Assembly: GCA_030039035.1 (NCBI GenBank)
Contig: JASHQQ010000001.1
Coordinates: 1-52,968, forward strand
Source: Acidobacteriaceae bacterium
Lineage (GTDB): Bacteria; Acidobacteriota; Terriglobia; Terriglobales; Acidobacteriaceae
Reading direction: 5' to 3'
DNA length: 52,968 nucleotides
The translations under genes and the position numbers were made by a program. This document shows, piece by piece, positions 44,463 to 51,716 of this stretch. Under the pieces are notes generated by a model. It had not been told where the DNA came from. It ran no database searches and saw only the letters and a program-made list of their open reading frames with translations. The stretch's first letter is position 1. Every line of letters starts with the position of its first letter.

Positions 44463-47400
44463 TTATTTCGCCATGGCCGATTGAGCGCTGGCGGCCGGCT
44501 CCATGGGTCCGGGTTCGGTGCGTCCCAGCGTGTCGTGGAGGGGCTGGACCGGAGTGACGGCCGGATCTTCCTTCGCCACCGAGACCGCAAGAACGCGAAT
44601 ATCCGGGTTGGATGGCAGCGTCAGCGTGCGAGCGCCGCGCGGCAGATCCACACCGTAGATGAAGAGATAACTGTACTGGTAGGGCTCGTTGAGGCCGTCG
44701 GGGGTGTGGTGATGCGAGCAGTACCAGGCGAGCGTTGCCGGCTTCATGTATCCGGCACGCAGGCCGAGATAATCGTCGGGATAGCTGGGAGACCAGTCCG
44801 GCGACCCGCGGTCGTCGATGTCCCATTGTGCGTGATGCGCCGAAACCGCCCAGTCTTTGCGCAGCACAACCTGGTGAGCAGGCTCAGTACTGAAGCGCCC
44901 TCCGCCGACGGTGACGGAATCCGGCCGCGGCTTCCAGATCCGGGTGTCCCACTGCCCGATGAATCCGCCCCAGTTTTCGATAGTCAGGTTCTCCGCGCGG
45001 CTGCCGGCGCGGAACTCGGCCTTCTGGTCGCCTTCGTCCGAAGCGGCGATCACGTAAACGCGGTTGAAATCGCCGGCCGGCAGCGCGATGGACTGGCCTT
45101 TGGCGACGACCGCATCGGGCTCGTTGGCTCCGCCGGACGCCAGCGCGAATTCGACGCCATTGACATTGAGTTGCGTGGGAAGCATTTCGGCCGGAAGCGC
45201 ATTGCCCTGCTTGTCAAAGCCGCCGGTCGAGTGCGTATCGTCCTCGCTCGCCGCGGCGAGGTCGTAATGGAGCGTCACCGGTTGCGACTCGAGCGGATGC
45301 AGATGAGCCGGCGCCGCGCCCAGCCGCAGAGCAAAAGTGCGCGGCTGATACGGCCTGAACGATGTTTCGAGTACGCCGTTGTTGAGCGTGGCAGTTGCTG
45401 TTTCGACCGGCAGTTCCTGCCCGTTCACGTCGCGCGCCGACTCAATTGGCCCGGCGAATTTGATCTTCACGTCTTCCGCCGGTTTGCCGTCCAGCTCCAC
45501 CATTCTCAGAATCGTGTCGTCGCTCGTTTCGGCTTTCTTCAGCGCCAGGATGCGGATGTGAGGATCGCTCACGCTGATCAGGGAGAAGCTGCGGCCGAGT
45601 GCGCCGGCGTGTTTTTCCGTCGCGAAGCCTGCGAGCGGCGTGCTGAGACGATAGGCCTGCCAATCCGTCTGCCCATCGCGCCAGTCCCCGCGATGACCGG
45701 CAATTCCAAAGAGGATCTCGTGATGGCCCCAGTCCTGATTTTCCTGGTCGGTGTAATCACCTTGCATCCGCGACGCCGGGCCCGGCGTGCGGATGAGCGT
45801 AAGACGGATCGTATGGTCGTCGCGTTTGTCGGATCCGTTCTTCACATCCGTAAGAATCGTCGTTCCCCATGCGCCGCTCCGGTCGGTCAGGTCGATCCAG
45901 TGGTGCGAAGCGACCTCGAACTGCCGCTCCATCGCACTGGGTCGCTGAATGGTGCCGATCTCCCAGTTGTAGGTCGCCATCTCGTTGGCAGCCGAAAGCG
46001 GAAAAACCGCCTTGAGATTCGCGCCCGGCGTTCTCCAGTCGATCGATTCGGTGAACTCTGCGCGATTGCCGGCGTCGCCCGCGGCCAGCCGCACTGTCTG
46101 CACGAATTTCGATCCCTGCGCCTCGCGGGAAACTTCCACGGCCACGCGCACCGGCCCGTCTTCCACGACGCGAATCTTCGCCGGGCCGCCGACATATGCG
46201 CGCGGCGCAGCCTGCTCCTGGTCGAAGTCCATGTTCCACGCCGGCCACTGGCGCGGCGCATCGTTGGAGATGGCAAGTCGGATCGGCGCGGAAAGCAGTT
46301 CCTTGTTCAACGACTTGTCGAAGATGCTCGTGACGTCGCCGTCCGCATTGAGCGAGACGCGATAGCGCGCGTTCTCGAGAGAGGATTGGCTGACCTTGAG
46401 TTCGCTTGAATGAGCAGACGATTGCGCGCGGCGAATGTCGTAGGCGGCGAATCCGACCGACGGCGCTTTGGCGAGGAACAGCACTTTGCCGTCGTCATCG
46501 ACTTGCGCGGGAACCTCGGTGCCGTCAGGGCCGGTAACGCGAACGGCCTTGGGAGCAGCGCCGGGAAGCGAAGCCCCGACCACATCTTCCCGCTCGATGT
46601 TGAGCGGGTTGTAGACCACTACGGGAATGCCGCCCGTCTGCGTATCCAGACCGGACGCAACCGACTCCGCCGCGCTGGTCAGCACGTCGGCAAACTGATT
46701 CATGGCGATGGAATCGTCGTTCCAGGCGAACTCATACGAGTGCGGAGTCGCCGTGCCCGCGCCGGTGTCGTGAAACTGTCCGCCCATCACCAGCGTCCAT
46801 GCGTCGTTGAGCCGCTGCTGCGGATAGGGACGGCCGCCCATCCATGCCGCGGCGACAGAAGCTTTCTCCGCGGCGTCGGCGAGCAGTTCGTTCTTGCGAT
46901 TCCACCGCTTGTGGTACGCCTCCGACGTTAGCGAGCCTGCCGAGTGATTGATGAGCTCGAGATCGCCTTTGTACCGCGGCATTCTCGACTGCATGTCGGG
47001 CTTGATGTCGAGAAACATCTGGTCGGCGGCGGAAGAGATCACGCGCACCGGTCCGTCGCCCATCTGGACAGGAGTGCCATCGGTGTCGATCGCGGTCAGG
47101 GGCTTGCCGAAGCTCCATCCCTGCGGGGGAATAACGGCGTTGCCATGCGTAACCGTGGCTTCGAGCAGCTTGACCGATTCCTCGTCAACCGCGCCGCCGA
47201 TATCGCCGGTGCCGATGTAATGGTAGTCGGCAAAGACGCCGGTCACTTTTCCGTCGATGTCGATGCGCCTGGGCCAATCTGTTTCGGGCATGATGAAGCG
47301 GCGGCGGCCGGGCTCGAGCGCCGGAGGGGGCGGCGGAGTTTTGCTCAGATCGTCGTCGATTCGGCTGCCATAGCCGCCGGGATTCAGCGCGGCAAGAACG

Positions 47401-48053
47401 GTTTCGCCGTCGGGGCCTTCCCACACGCCCACGTTGAAAGGAATGCCTTCCGGCGTCCGCTCGGGCGAATCGGGTCCGCCGACCTTTGGAGCGGGTTGCC
47501 AGGCCGCGCTGAGCTTCTGCGTCGAGAAGCCCTTTACGCCCGCGTGCGCAAGGATCGTCGGCAGCGACGCGGGGAACCCGAAACAGTCGGGCAACATATA
47601 CTCGGCGCTCGCCTTGCCGAACTCCCTGCGGAAATAGCTGTTCCCATACAGCACCTGGCGGATGATCGACTCGGCGCTGGGCAGGTTCACGTCCCCTTCT
47701 TCCACTGACGAGCCCGCGGGATACCAGTTGCCCTTGGCCACATACTGCTTCAATCGCGCGTAATCGTCGGGAAAATACTCCTTCATGAGCCGGTAGCGGT
47801 TGGAGCCCGTCCAGTTGAAGACGTAGTGCGGATATTTGTCGATGTAGTCGAAGTTGACGCGCATCGTCTTGAGCAGGTACTCGCTGATGACCTGGGGAAA
47901 CTCCCATCGCCATTGCGTATCGAGATGAGCGTAGGGGACGACGTAGAGCGTCGGCTGTTGCGTGATGTCCGGGGCGGCCATGGTCTGCGCCAGAACGGGC
48001 GCCGCGAGCAACAGGATGGGAAGAAAAAGCGGGCCCTTCGCGGAATGGGACAT
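44463..48053 (-). CDS. GH38 alpha-mannosidase, secreted
   Basis: The 1196-aa protein starts at ATG 48053, seven bases after GGAGG. A signal peptide (LFLPILLLAAPVLAQ) leads into the GH38 catalytic domain. Zinc ligands H43 and D45 are in YAHLDTQWRWEF, and D156 in MLPDCFGF is the expected nucleophile and third ligand. GVKGFSTQKL follows as in the family, and further GH38 signatures include HDTGAGTATP. The C-terminal half consists of GH38C-type beta domains plus an extra module of about 250 residues. It should remove alpha-linked mannose from glycans in the periplasm or outside the cell. Its promoter carries the same LacI-type operator as the 36-40 kb receptor and the ROK/lacI region, so it is part of a repressed sugar regulon. 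Confidence 0.9.
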   Translation of the reverse strand: MSHSAKGPLFLPILLLAAPVLAQTMAAPDITQQPTLYVVPYAHLDTQWRWEFPQVISEYLLKTMRVNFDYIDKYPHYVFNWTGSNRYRLMKEYFPDDYARLKQYVAKGNWYPAGSSVEEGDVNLPSAESIIRQVLYGNSYFRREFGKASAEYMLPDCFGFPASLPTILAHAGVKGFSTQKLSAAWQPAPKVGGPDSPERTPEGIPFNVGVWEGPDGETVLAALNPGGYGSRIDDDLSKTPPPPPALEPGRRRFIMPETDWPRRIDIDGKVTGVFADYHYIGTGDIGGAVDEESVKLLEATVTHGNAVIPPQGWSFGKPLTAIDTDGTPVQMGDGPVRVISSAADQMFLDIKPDMQSRMPRYKGDLELINHSAGSLTSEAYHKRWNRKNELLADAAEKASVAAAWMGGRPYPQQRLNDAWTLVMGGQFHDTGAGTATPHSYEFAWNDDSIAMNQFADVLTSAAESVASGLDTQTGGIPVVVYNPLNIEREDVVGASLPGAAPKAVRVTGPDGTEVPAQVDDDGKVLFLAKAPSVGFAAYDIRRAQSSAHSSELKVSQSSLENARYRVSLNADGDVTSIFDKSLNKELLSAPIRLAISNDAPRQWPAWNMDFDQEQAAPRAYVGGPAKIRVVEDGPVRVAVEVSREAQGSKFVQTVRLAAGDAGNRAEFTESIDWRTPGANLKAVFPLSAANEMATYNWEIGTIQRPSAMERQFEVASHHWIDLTDRSGAWGTTILTDVKNGSDKRDDHTIRLTLIRTPGPASRMQGDYTDQENQDWGHHEILFGIAGHRGDWRDGQTDWQAYRLSTPLAGFATEKHAGALGRSFSLISVSDPHIRILALKKAETSDDTILRMVELDGKPAEDVKIKFAGPIESARDVNGQELPVETATATLNNGVLETSFRPYQPRTFALRLGAAPAHLHPLESQPVTLHYDLAAASEDDTHSTGGFDKQGNALPAEMLPTQLNVNGVEFALASGGANEPDAVVAKGQSIALPAGDFNRVYVIAASDEGDQKAEFRAGSRAENLTIENWGGFIGQWDTRIWKPRPDSVTVGGGRFSTEPAHQVVLRKDWAVSAHHAQWDIDDRGSPDWSPSYPDDYLGLRAGYMKPATLAWYCSHHHTPDGLNEPYQYSYLFIYGVDLPRGARTLTLPSNPDIRVLAVSVAKEDPAVTPVQPLHDTLGRTEPGPMEPAASAQSAMAK

Positions 48054-48142
48054 GGAACCTCCGCCGATCAGGAATCGATCGGTGCTCAGTGCGGGCGTCA
48101 ACGGTTGACTTCTGCGGATGCGGGCGTGGAAAGCGGTCGGGA

Positions 48143-48193
48143 TGGTATCGTTTCCATCCGCATCATGCTATGATCGCCGGCACGGCGTGTCAA
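48143..48193 (-). promoter_or_regulatory. Promoter with LacI-type operator for GH38 gene
   Basis: On the minus strand, TTGACA (48193-48188), a 17-bp spacer and TAGCAT (48170-48165) are followed by TGGAAACGATACCA (48156-48143) within the longer near-palindrome GATGG...CCATC (48141-48158). The operator lies over the likely start of transcription, as at the 36-40 kb receptor promoter. Confidence 0.75.
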
Positions 48194-48213
48194 GCCGCCT
48201 GGGATATTCAAAT

Positions 48214-48351
48214 ATGGCAGCAAACGTGGGTATGGGAATTCGTCTTGGGACGCTTCTTCACGATCTCGGCTACGCGGGCAGGCGGCTCGGGCGCAATCCG
48301 GGATTCGCCGCGACGGCAATCCTGGCGCTCGGCGCGGACCTTTCCCTCGGA
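48214..48351 (+). pseudogene. N-terminal fragment of a MacB-like ABC permease
   Basis: From ATG 48214 about 45 residues match the start of acidobacterial FtsX/MacB-type permeases (GIRLGTLLHDLGYAGRRLGRNPGF, ATAILALG). The frame then runs on without any permease feature into tRNA-like sequence. Intact members are about 800 aa long, so more than 90 percent is missing. It lies beside the tRNA and integrase fragments and was probably cut by an insertion or deletion there. Confidence 0.6.
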
Positions 48352-48387
48352 CCCGCGCAGGTCCTGAATCGCCTGTTATGCAAGCTC

Positions 48388-48430
48388 TGGGACATGATTG
48401 GATTCGAACCAACGATCTCTTCCGTGCCAA
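48388..48430 (-). tRNA. tRNA 3'-end fragment (possible attachment-site remnant)
   Basis: The minus strand ends a tRNA-like sequence. A T-arm GTTGG-TTCGAAT-CCAAT, with the invariant GGTTCGAATCC, is followed by CATGTCCCA; an AC-loop 3' half (TTGGCACGGAAG) precedes it. No pairing 5' half (acceptor, D-arm, anticodon 5' stem) lies upstream. The closest tRNA I can recall is tRNA-Val(GAC), but the anticodon position is altered. It is a fragment, not a working gene. Breakage at the anticodon loop is typical of integrase att sites. Confidence 0.5.
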
Positions 48431-48489
48431 TTAGTACTACAGAGTGCGCCGGGCCACGAGTTGCTACGGAGCACCCTGTTTTCGCCCTC

Positions 48490-48663
48490 AGCAGCCGCGT
48501 CTACAAACGGCGAATCACGGGGTCTGTGCTCGAGTTTCCGAAGGGCAAAGACGCCGGGAAGGCGATCGCACAGCTCCGGGTCGCCGTCAACGAGGGAGCG
48601 GCGTCTGCCCCGATGAACCTCGAACAGCCGGCGGCGCACTACAAAAACGTTCAGCAGCCCTGA
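48490..48663 (+). pseudogene. Integrase (tyrosine recombinase) N-terminal-like fragment
   Basis: About 55 residues (SRVYKRRITGSVLEFPKGKD, then KAIAQLRVAVNEGA, then AAHYKNVQQP) recall the N-terminal arm and start of the core-binding domain of acidobacterial tyrosine recombinases. In those, a basic sheet is followed by a helix ending in an L-N-E/D-G turn and an H-Y motif. The frame ends at 48663 and no catalytic R-H-R-Y part is present. It lies about 60 nt from the tRNA fragment, as expected for an integrase next to its att site. The assignment is by pattern only. Confidence 0.4.
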
Positions 48664-48919
48664 GTCTCGGGCTGCATATCGTTGTGGCTCCGAGCCAGTC
48701 AAATCGCAGTAAATAGTGAGCTTGAGCCGGAGGCCAGCGTATCTCAAATAAATAAAGTGACTTGACGAGATCTCCCCATTCGCCACCGACTACGGTGATC
48801 CGGGAAACTTGTTTCCATAACAATTTTTTGATTGGCGATCTCGCATGTCACCGGAACGATCGAATTTGGAGGGCACGACGTTTGGCCCTTTCTCCCGCGG
48901 GTTTCCGCTCAGAAAAGTG
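48664..48919. other. Intergenic, AT-richer, no gene
   Basis: No coding frame is convincing. The stretch is richer in A and T than its neighbours (AATAAATAAAGTG near 48748, CAATTTTTTG near 48820). From about 48880 onward it resembles the sequence upstream of the paralogous gene at 50450. A promoter for the gene at 48961 should lie here. Confidence 0.4.
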
Positions 48920-48941
48920 AAGGCGCTCGCACAGACGCCTT
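48920..48941 (+). promoter_or_regulatory. Conserved leader hairpin, copy 1
   Basis: AAGGCG-CTCGCACAGA-CGCCTT (48920-48941) is identical to 50407-50428. It lies just before the ribosome binding site of the small secreted protein gene. The 6-bp stem with 10-nt loop could be an mRNA stability or translational control element. Confidence 0.55.
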
Positions 48942-48960
48942 GGAAAGGGAGATCACTTAC

Positions 48961-49374
48961 ATGAAGCGGACAATCGCGATCACATTCCTTGCATCGATGT
49001 TTGTTATGGCAGCTTCCGTCGCAACTGCTCAGAGCAACTCGACTGCTTCCATTCCCTTCAGCTTCAGAGTCGGCTCGGCACTTTTGCCGGCGGGCTCCTA
49101 TGAAATCACGCACATCAGATCCAACGTGATCTCGTTCCGCAATCTGGACGGTCACGGAAATGCATTCGCTATGGCAACCACCACAACTGGCGACACAGCC
49201 GCGGTTGTGAAGCTGGTCTTCAACCGATACGGCGACCGCTATTTCCTGAAGGAGACCGCTTCGAAGAACGGAACTGGAGGAATGACCTTTGCTCCTACAA
49301 GGCTGGAGAAAAGCATTCGGGTGGAAGAAGCCAGGCTCCAGACGGACGAACAGGTCCTGGTCGCAACGAAGTAG
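48961..49374 (+). CDS. Small secreted protein, paralog 1, function unknown
   Basis: The 137-aa protein starts at ATG 48961 behind AAAGGGAGA. A signal peptide (TIAITFLASMFVMAASVATAQ) is followed by about 115 residues of probable beta structure: IPFSFRVGSALLPAGSYEI, TTTTGDTAAVVKLVFNRYGDRYFL and EQVLVATK. It is 137 aa like the protein at 50450, with the same layout and many identical residues. I know this as a recurrent acidobacterial secreted family without an assigned role. A conserved leader hairpin lies before it and a strong terminator after it, so it is monocistronic and probably well expressed. Confidence 0.85.
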   Translation: MKRTIAITFLASMFVMAASVATAQSNSTASIPFSFRVGSALLPAGSYEITHIRSNVISFRNLDGHGNAFAMATTTTGDTAAVVKLVFNRYGDRYFLKETASKNGTGGMTFAPTRLEKSIRVEEARLQTDEQVLVATK

Positions 49375-49396
49375 GCTTCCCGTCTGTCGCGCCGAA

Positions 49397-49430
49397 GGCC
49401 TGAAGCTTCAGCTTCGGGCCTTTCTTTTTC
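49397..49430 (+). terminator. Rho-independent terminator
   Basis: The 9-bp stem GGCCTGAAG / CTTCGGGCC with a 6-nt loop is followed by TTTCTTTTTC, 22 nt after the small secreted protein stop. Confidence 0.85.
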
Positions 49431-49738
49431 AGAATCGCTATGATTTCGAGCGCTTCGAGGAGAACTTGATCAACCGAATCCAAAATAACCACGGCCTCAC
49501 GATTGATGAGATTTGCCGCGCTATCCGAAGTCGCAGGCTGCACCATCAAGCGGAACTCGAGCATGGCTCGCGCATGCCCGCGTGGATAGTCGCGGCCTTG
49601 GACCACTTTCGGCGCTCGGGAGAGTATCTCTCGCGGGAAATTGGAATCGTTTCATAAAAGATCCCGAGCGGCCGTGTCACTATTTTCTCTGCTTTGTCGC
49701 TTCCCGAATTGAAGGCAGCCGACCTTCCGGAGGTGAGT
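49431..49738. other. Intergenic, no gene seen
   Basis: This 308-bp stretch has open frames on both strands but none with a start signal or recognisable family. The last bases (GGAGGTGAGT, 49729-49738) are the ribosome binding site of the following small gene. Confidence 0.4.
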
Positions 49739-50026
49739 ATGAAGCGGAGACGATTCGCGCTGTCTATTTGCGCGGTTGTCACGGCATTCCTCCTGTTGTC
49801 GAACAAGGTAGCCTGGCAAGAGCTGGCTCGAATGGAACGCAAAGTGTCGTCCAGGATGGGCATTTCGATGCGCTCGATAGCTGAAACCGGAGGCGGGAAT
49901 GGGAAGCGCATCTTTGTGGTACTGCTCAACCTGAATTGCGAGAAAACCGCCGGACAGTTGCAATTTGACCGATATGGCCATATGGAGTTGATGACCGTGA
50001 CATACCGGAGTCCGGATTGCCATTGA
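49739..50026 (+). CDS. Small exported or membrane-anchored protein, unknown
   Basis: The 95-aa product starts at ATG 49739 directly after GGAGGTGAGT. MKRRRFALSICAVVTAFLLL is a signal peptide or membrane anchor. The rest is short and mixed, with VFVVLLNLNCEKTAGQL-like strands (actual start RIFVVLLNLNC) and a C-terminal TYRSPDCH; the two cysteines could pair. I do not recognise the family. The good start signal and clean topology argue it is real, despite the decayed neighbourhood. Confidence 0.55.
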   Translation: MKRRRFALSICAVVTAFLLLSNKVAWQELARMERKVSSRMGISMRSIAETGGGNGKRIFVVLLNLNCEKTAGQLQFDRYGHMELMTVTYRSPDCH

Positions 50027-50136
50027 CTCTGAGATAGTTTCACTCACTGCCCCTCCGGTCCCAACGTGATCCTATTGTCTGGGTTGAGGCTCGGGTTGTC
50101 GCAAAACTGGATAACACGGTACACGGCCCGCGAAAG

Positions 50137-50335
50137 GCGCTGCAGCGAGCCATCGCGCCCAGGCGCTGGAACATTCCGCCGTATCGTTATCCGTGTTTTC
50201 GCTCAAGACGGGCACCAACAAGGAAATCGTTGCGATCATCTCCTCGATTGCCGTGGAAGAGATGCTGCACTGTGTTTGGCCGCGAACGCAGGCCGGCGCA
50301 GTTCTGCCCGGGCCATTGTGAAAGACCTGGCATTT
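50137..50335 (+). pseudogene. Decayed ferritin-like (VioB/iminophenyl-pyruvate dimer synthase type) gene
   Basis: Three frames carry successive pieces of one family. ALQRAIA is at 50137-50157. ALEHSA then SLKTGTNKEIVAIISSIAVEEMLH is at 50163-50270, and LAANAG at about 50276-50293 in a third frame. NIPPY appears in the first frame over 50170-50184. The intact family has an ExxH pair of this kind (LEH and EEMLH) within a ferritin-like bundle. At least two frameshifts and loss of both ends make it non-functional. Confidence 0.5.
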
Positions 50336-50406
50336 TTCTGGAGAAGGCCGGTGCCCTTTCCATTCAGTTTGGCACCTTTCTTCGCGGGTATTCGCCTATG
50401 GGGATG

Positions 50407-50428
50407 AAGGCGCTCGCACAGACGCCTT
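50407..50428 (+). promoter_or_regulatory. Conserved leader hairpin, copy 2
   Basis: Identical 22-bp element to 48920-48941, again just before the ribosome binding site. The preceding 40-50 bp are also similar between the two copies (GTTTGGC..CTTTCT..CGCGGGT), so the duplication included the leader. Confidence 0.55.
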
Positions 50429-50449
50429 CGAGAAAAGGAGATCGTCACC

Positions 50450-50863
50450 ATGAAGCGAGTCACCGCACTCACCTTCCTTTTGTCGCTGTATTGCATTGCC
50501 TTGGGCGGCGCATCAGCGCAAAGCAAATCGACGGCAACAATTCCTTTCAACTTTCGAGTGGGTTCCGTCCTTATGCCGGGCGGCACATACGAGATCAGGC
50601 ATGCCGAGTCCAACCAGATTTGGCTCTATAGCGTGGAAGAAAACCGGGCTGCAATCGGATTGTCGACGACGACGACGGGCGATACAGCGCCAGTCGAGAA
50701 ACTCGTCTTCAACAAGTACGGCAACCAGTTCTTTCTCGCGCGGACGGTATCTGCGCACGGCAACGGCGAGATGACGTTCGGGCCTTCGAGGATGGAGAAG
50801 AGCGTTCGCGCAGAGCAAGCAAGTCTCTCAACCGAAGAGCACGTCCTCATCGCGACAAAGTGA
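50450..50863 (+). CDS. Small secreted protein, paralog 2, function unknown
   Basis: This 137-aa protein starts at ATG 50450 behind AAAAGGAGA. A signal peptide (TFLLSLYCIALGGASAQ) precedes a beta-rich body matching the 48961 product along its whole length: TIPFNFRVGSVLMPGGTYEI, TTTTGDTAPVEKLVFNKYGN, and SLSTEEHVLIATK at the end. The most conserved part, TTTTGDTA followed by KLVFN.YG, may be functional. The pair comes from a gene-plus-leader duplication and has since diverged. Confidence 0.85.
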   Translation: MKRVTALTFLLSLYCIALGGASAQSKSTATIPFNFRVGSVLMPGGTYEIRHAESNQIWLYSVEENRAAIGLSTTTTGDTAPVEKLVFNKYGNQFFLARTVSAHGNGEMTFGPSRMEKSVRAEQASLSTEEHVLIATK

Positions 50864-50884
50864 GGATTCTCGTCCAGAACTGTC

Positions 50885-50919
50885 GGCCCGGAGAACTTGT
50901 GCTCCGGGCCACTTTTTTT
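50885..50919 (+). terminator. Rho-independent terminator
   Basis: The 9-bp stem GGCCCGGAG / CTCCGGGCC with an 8-nt loop is followed by ACTTTTTTT, about 20 nt after the second small secreted protein gene. Confidence 0.88.
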
Positions 50920-51104
50920 ACATTCTCCCGGAATCCGGGCGCTTTGGAGAAGGTTCCGCTGTATGTTGCCGTGGCGTAACTGGACGGGGCGGCATGTTCG
51001 CCCGGCAGAATCGGCCAAATGCGAAACTCGGTTGACAATCGGAATTTCTCGCTTCACGTTTACTGTGAGGCGTCGTAAGCTGTAGGAAACAGCGAGGCGC
51101 CAAA

Positions 51105-51713
51105 ATGTCCGGAACGATCGACCAGATTCCCGGACGGCAGGGAGAAATCACTCGACTGCTATCCGAGATTCGTAATGGCAACGAGCAGGCCGCGAACGAG
51201 CTCGTACCTCTCGTCTACGACCAGCTCCGCCGGACGGCGCGTTTTCTGCTCAAGAATGAACGCAGCGGCCACACGCTCCAACCCACGGCTCTGGTAAACG
51301 AGGCGCTTATGCGTCTGATTGGAACCACAGATCTGGAGTGGGAAAGCCGAGCTCATTTCTTCGCGGTCTCCGCAACAGTAATGCGCCGCATCCTCATCGA
51401 TAGCGCGCGGGCGCATAGAGCAGAAAAGCGCGGTGGAGAGCTGGTTCAGGTCTCACTCGACTCCAATTTGGCATATGAATGGCGGCAGGCTGATTCCTTG
51501 TTGAGCCTGGACGAGGCATTGGATCGGCTTAATGCCCTCGATCCCCGGCTCTGCAGAGTCGTGGAAATGAGATTCTTCGCTGGAATGACAGAAACAGAAA
51601 CGGCTGAGGTGCTGAACGTTTCTGTTCGAACCGTGAAGCGCGACTGGCAATTCGCCAAAAACTGGCTGTATCACGAAATGACCGCCAAAAAATCCAATAG
51701 CGCAGAATCCTGA
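51105..51713 (+). CDS. ECF-type RNA polymerase sigma factor
   Basis: The 202-aa protein has sigma region 2 at about residues 20-95, with ELVPLVYDQLRRTARFLL, LQPTALVNEALMRLI and HFFAVSATVMRRILIDSARAH. Region 4 is at about 130-190, with ALDPRLCRVVEMRFFAGMTETETAEVLNVSVRTVKRDW as its helix-turn-helix. The long TALVNEAL..L segment and RAEKRGG linker are those of the sigma-factor subfamily frequent in Acidobacteriota and Planctomycetota. No anti-sigma factor or protein kinase gene lies beside it; the radical SAM gene is convergent three bases away. Confidence 0.9.
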   Translation: MSGTIDQIPGRQGEITRLLSEIRNGNEQAANELVPLVYDQLRRTARFLLKNERSGHTLQPTALVNEALMRLIGTTDLEWESRAHFFAVSATVMRRILIDSARAHRAEKRGGELVQVSLDSNLAYEWRQADSLLSLDEALDRLNALDPRLCRVVEMRFFAGMTETETAEVLNVSVRTVKRDWQFAKNWLYHEMTAKKSNSAES

Positions 51714-51716
51714 CTT

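Noticed and set aside
44043..46409. 788-aa plus-strand open frame
   Set aside because: Mostly antisense to the GH38 gene and Arg/Ala/Val-rich with no family features; a shadow frame.
48832..48960. 43-codon upstream extension of the small secreted protein gene
   Set aside because: It would translate the conserved leader hairpin and place the signal peptide internally. ATG 48961 has a good ribosome binding site, and its paralog starts at the same place.
50066..50407. 113-aa open frame
   Set aside because: It covers the ferritin-like remnant in a frame that matches the family only in short pieces, so it is better read as a pseudogene.
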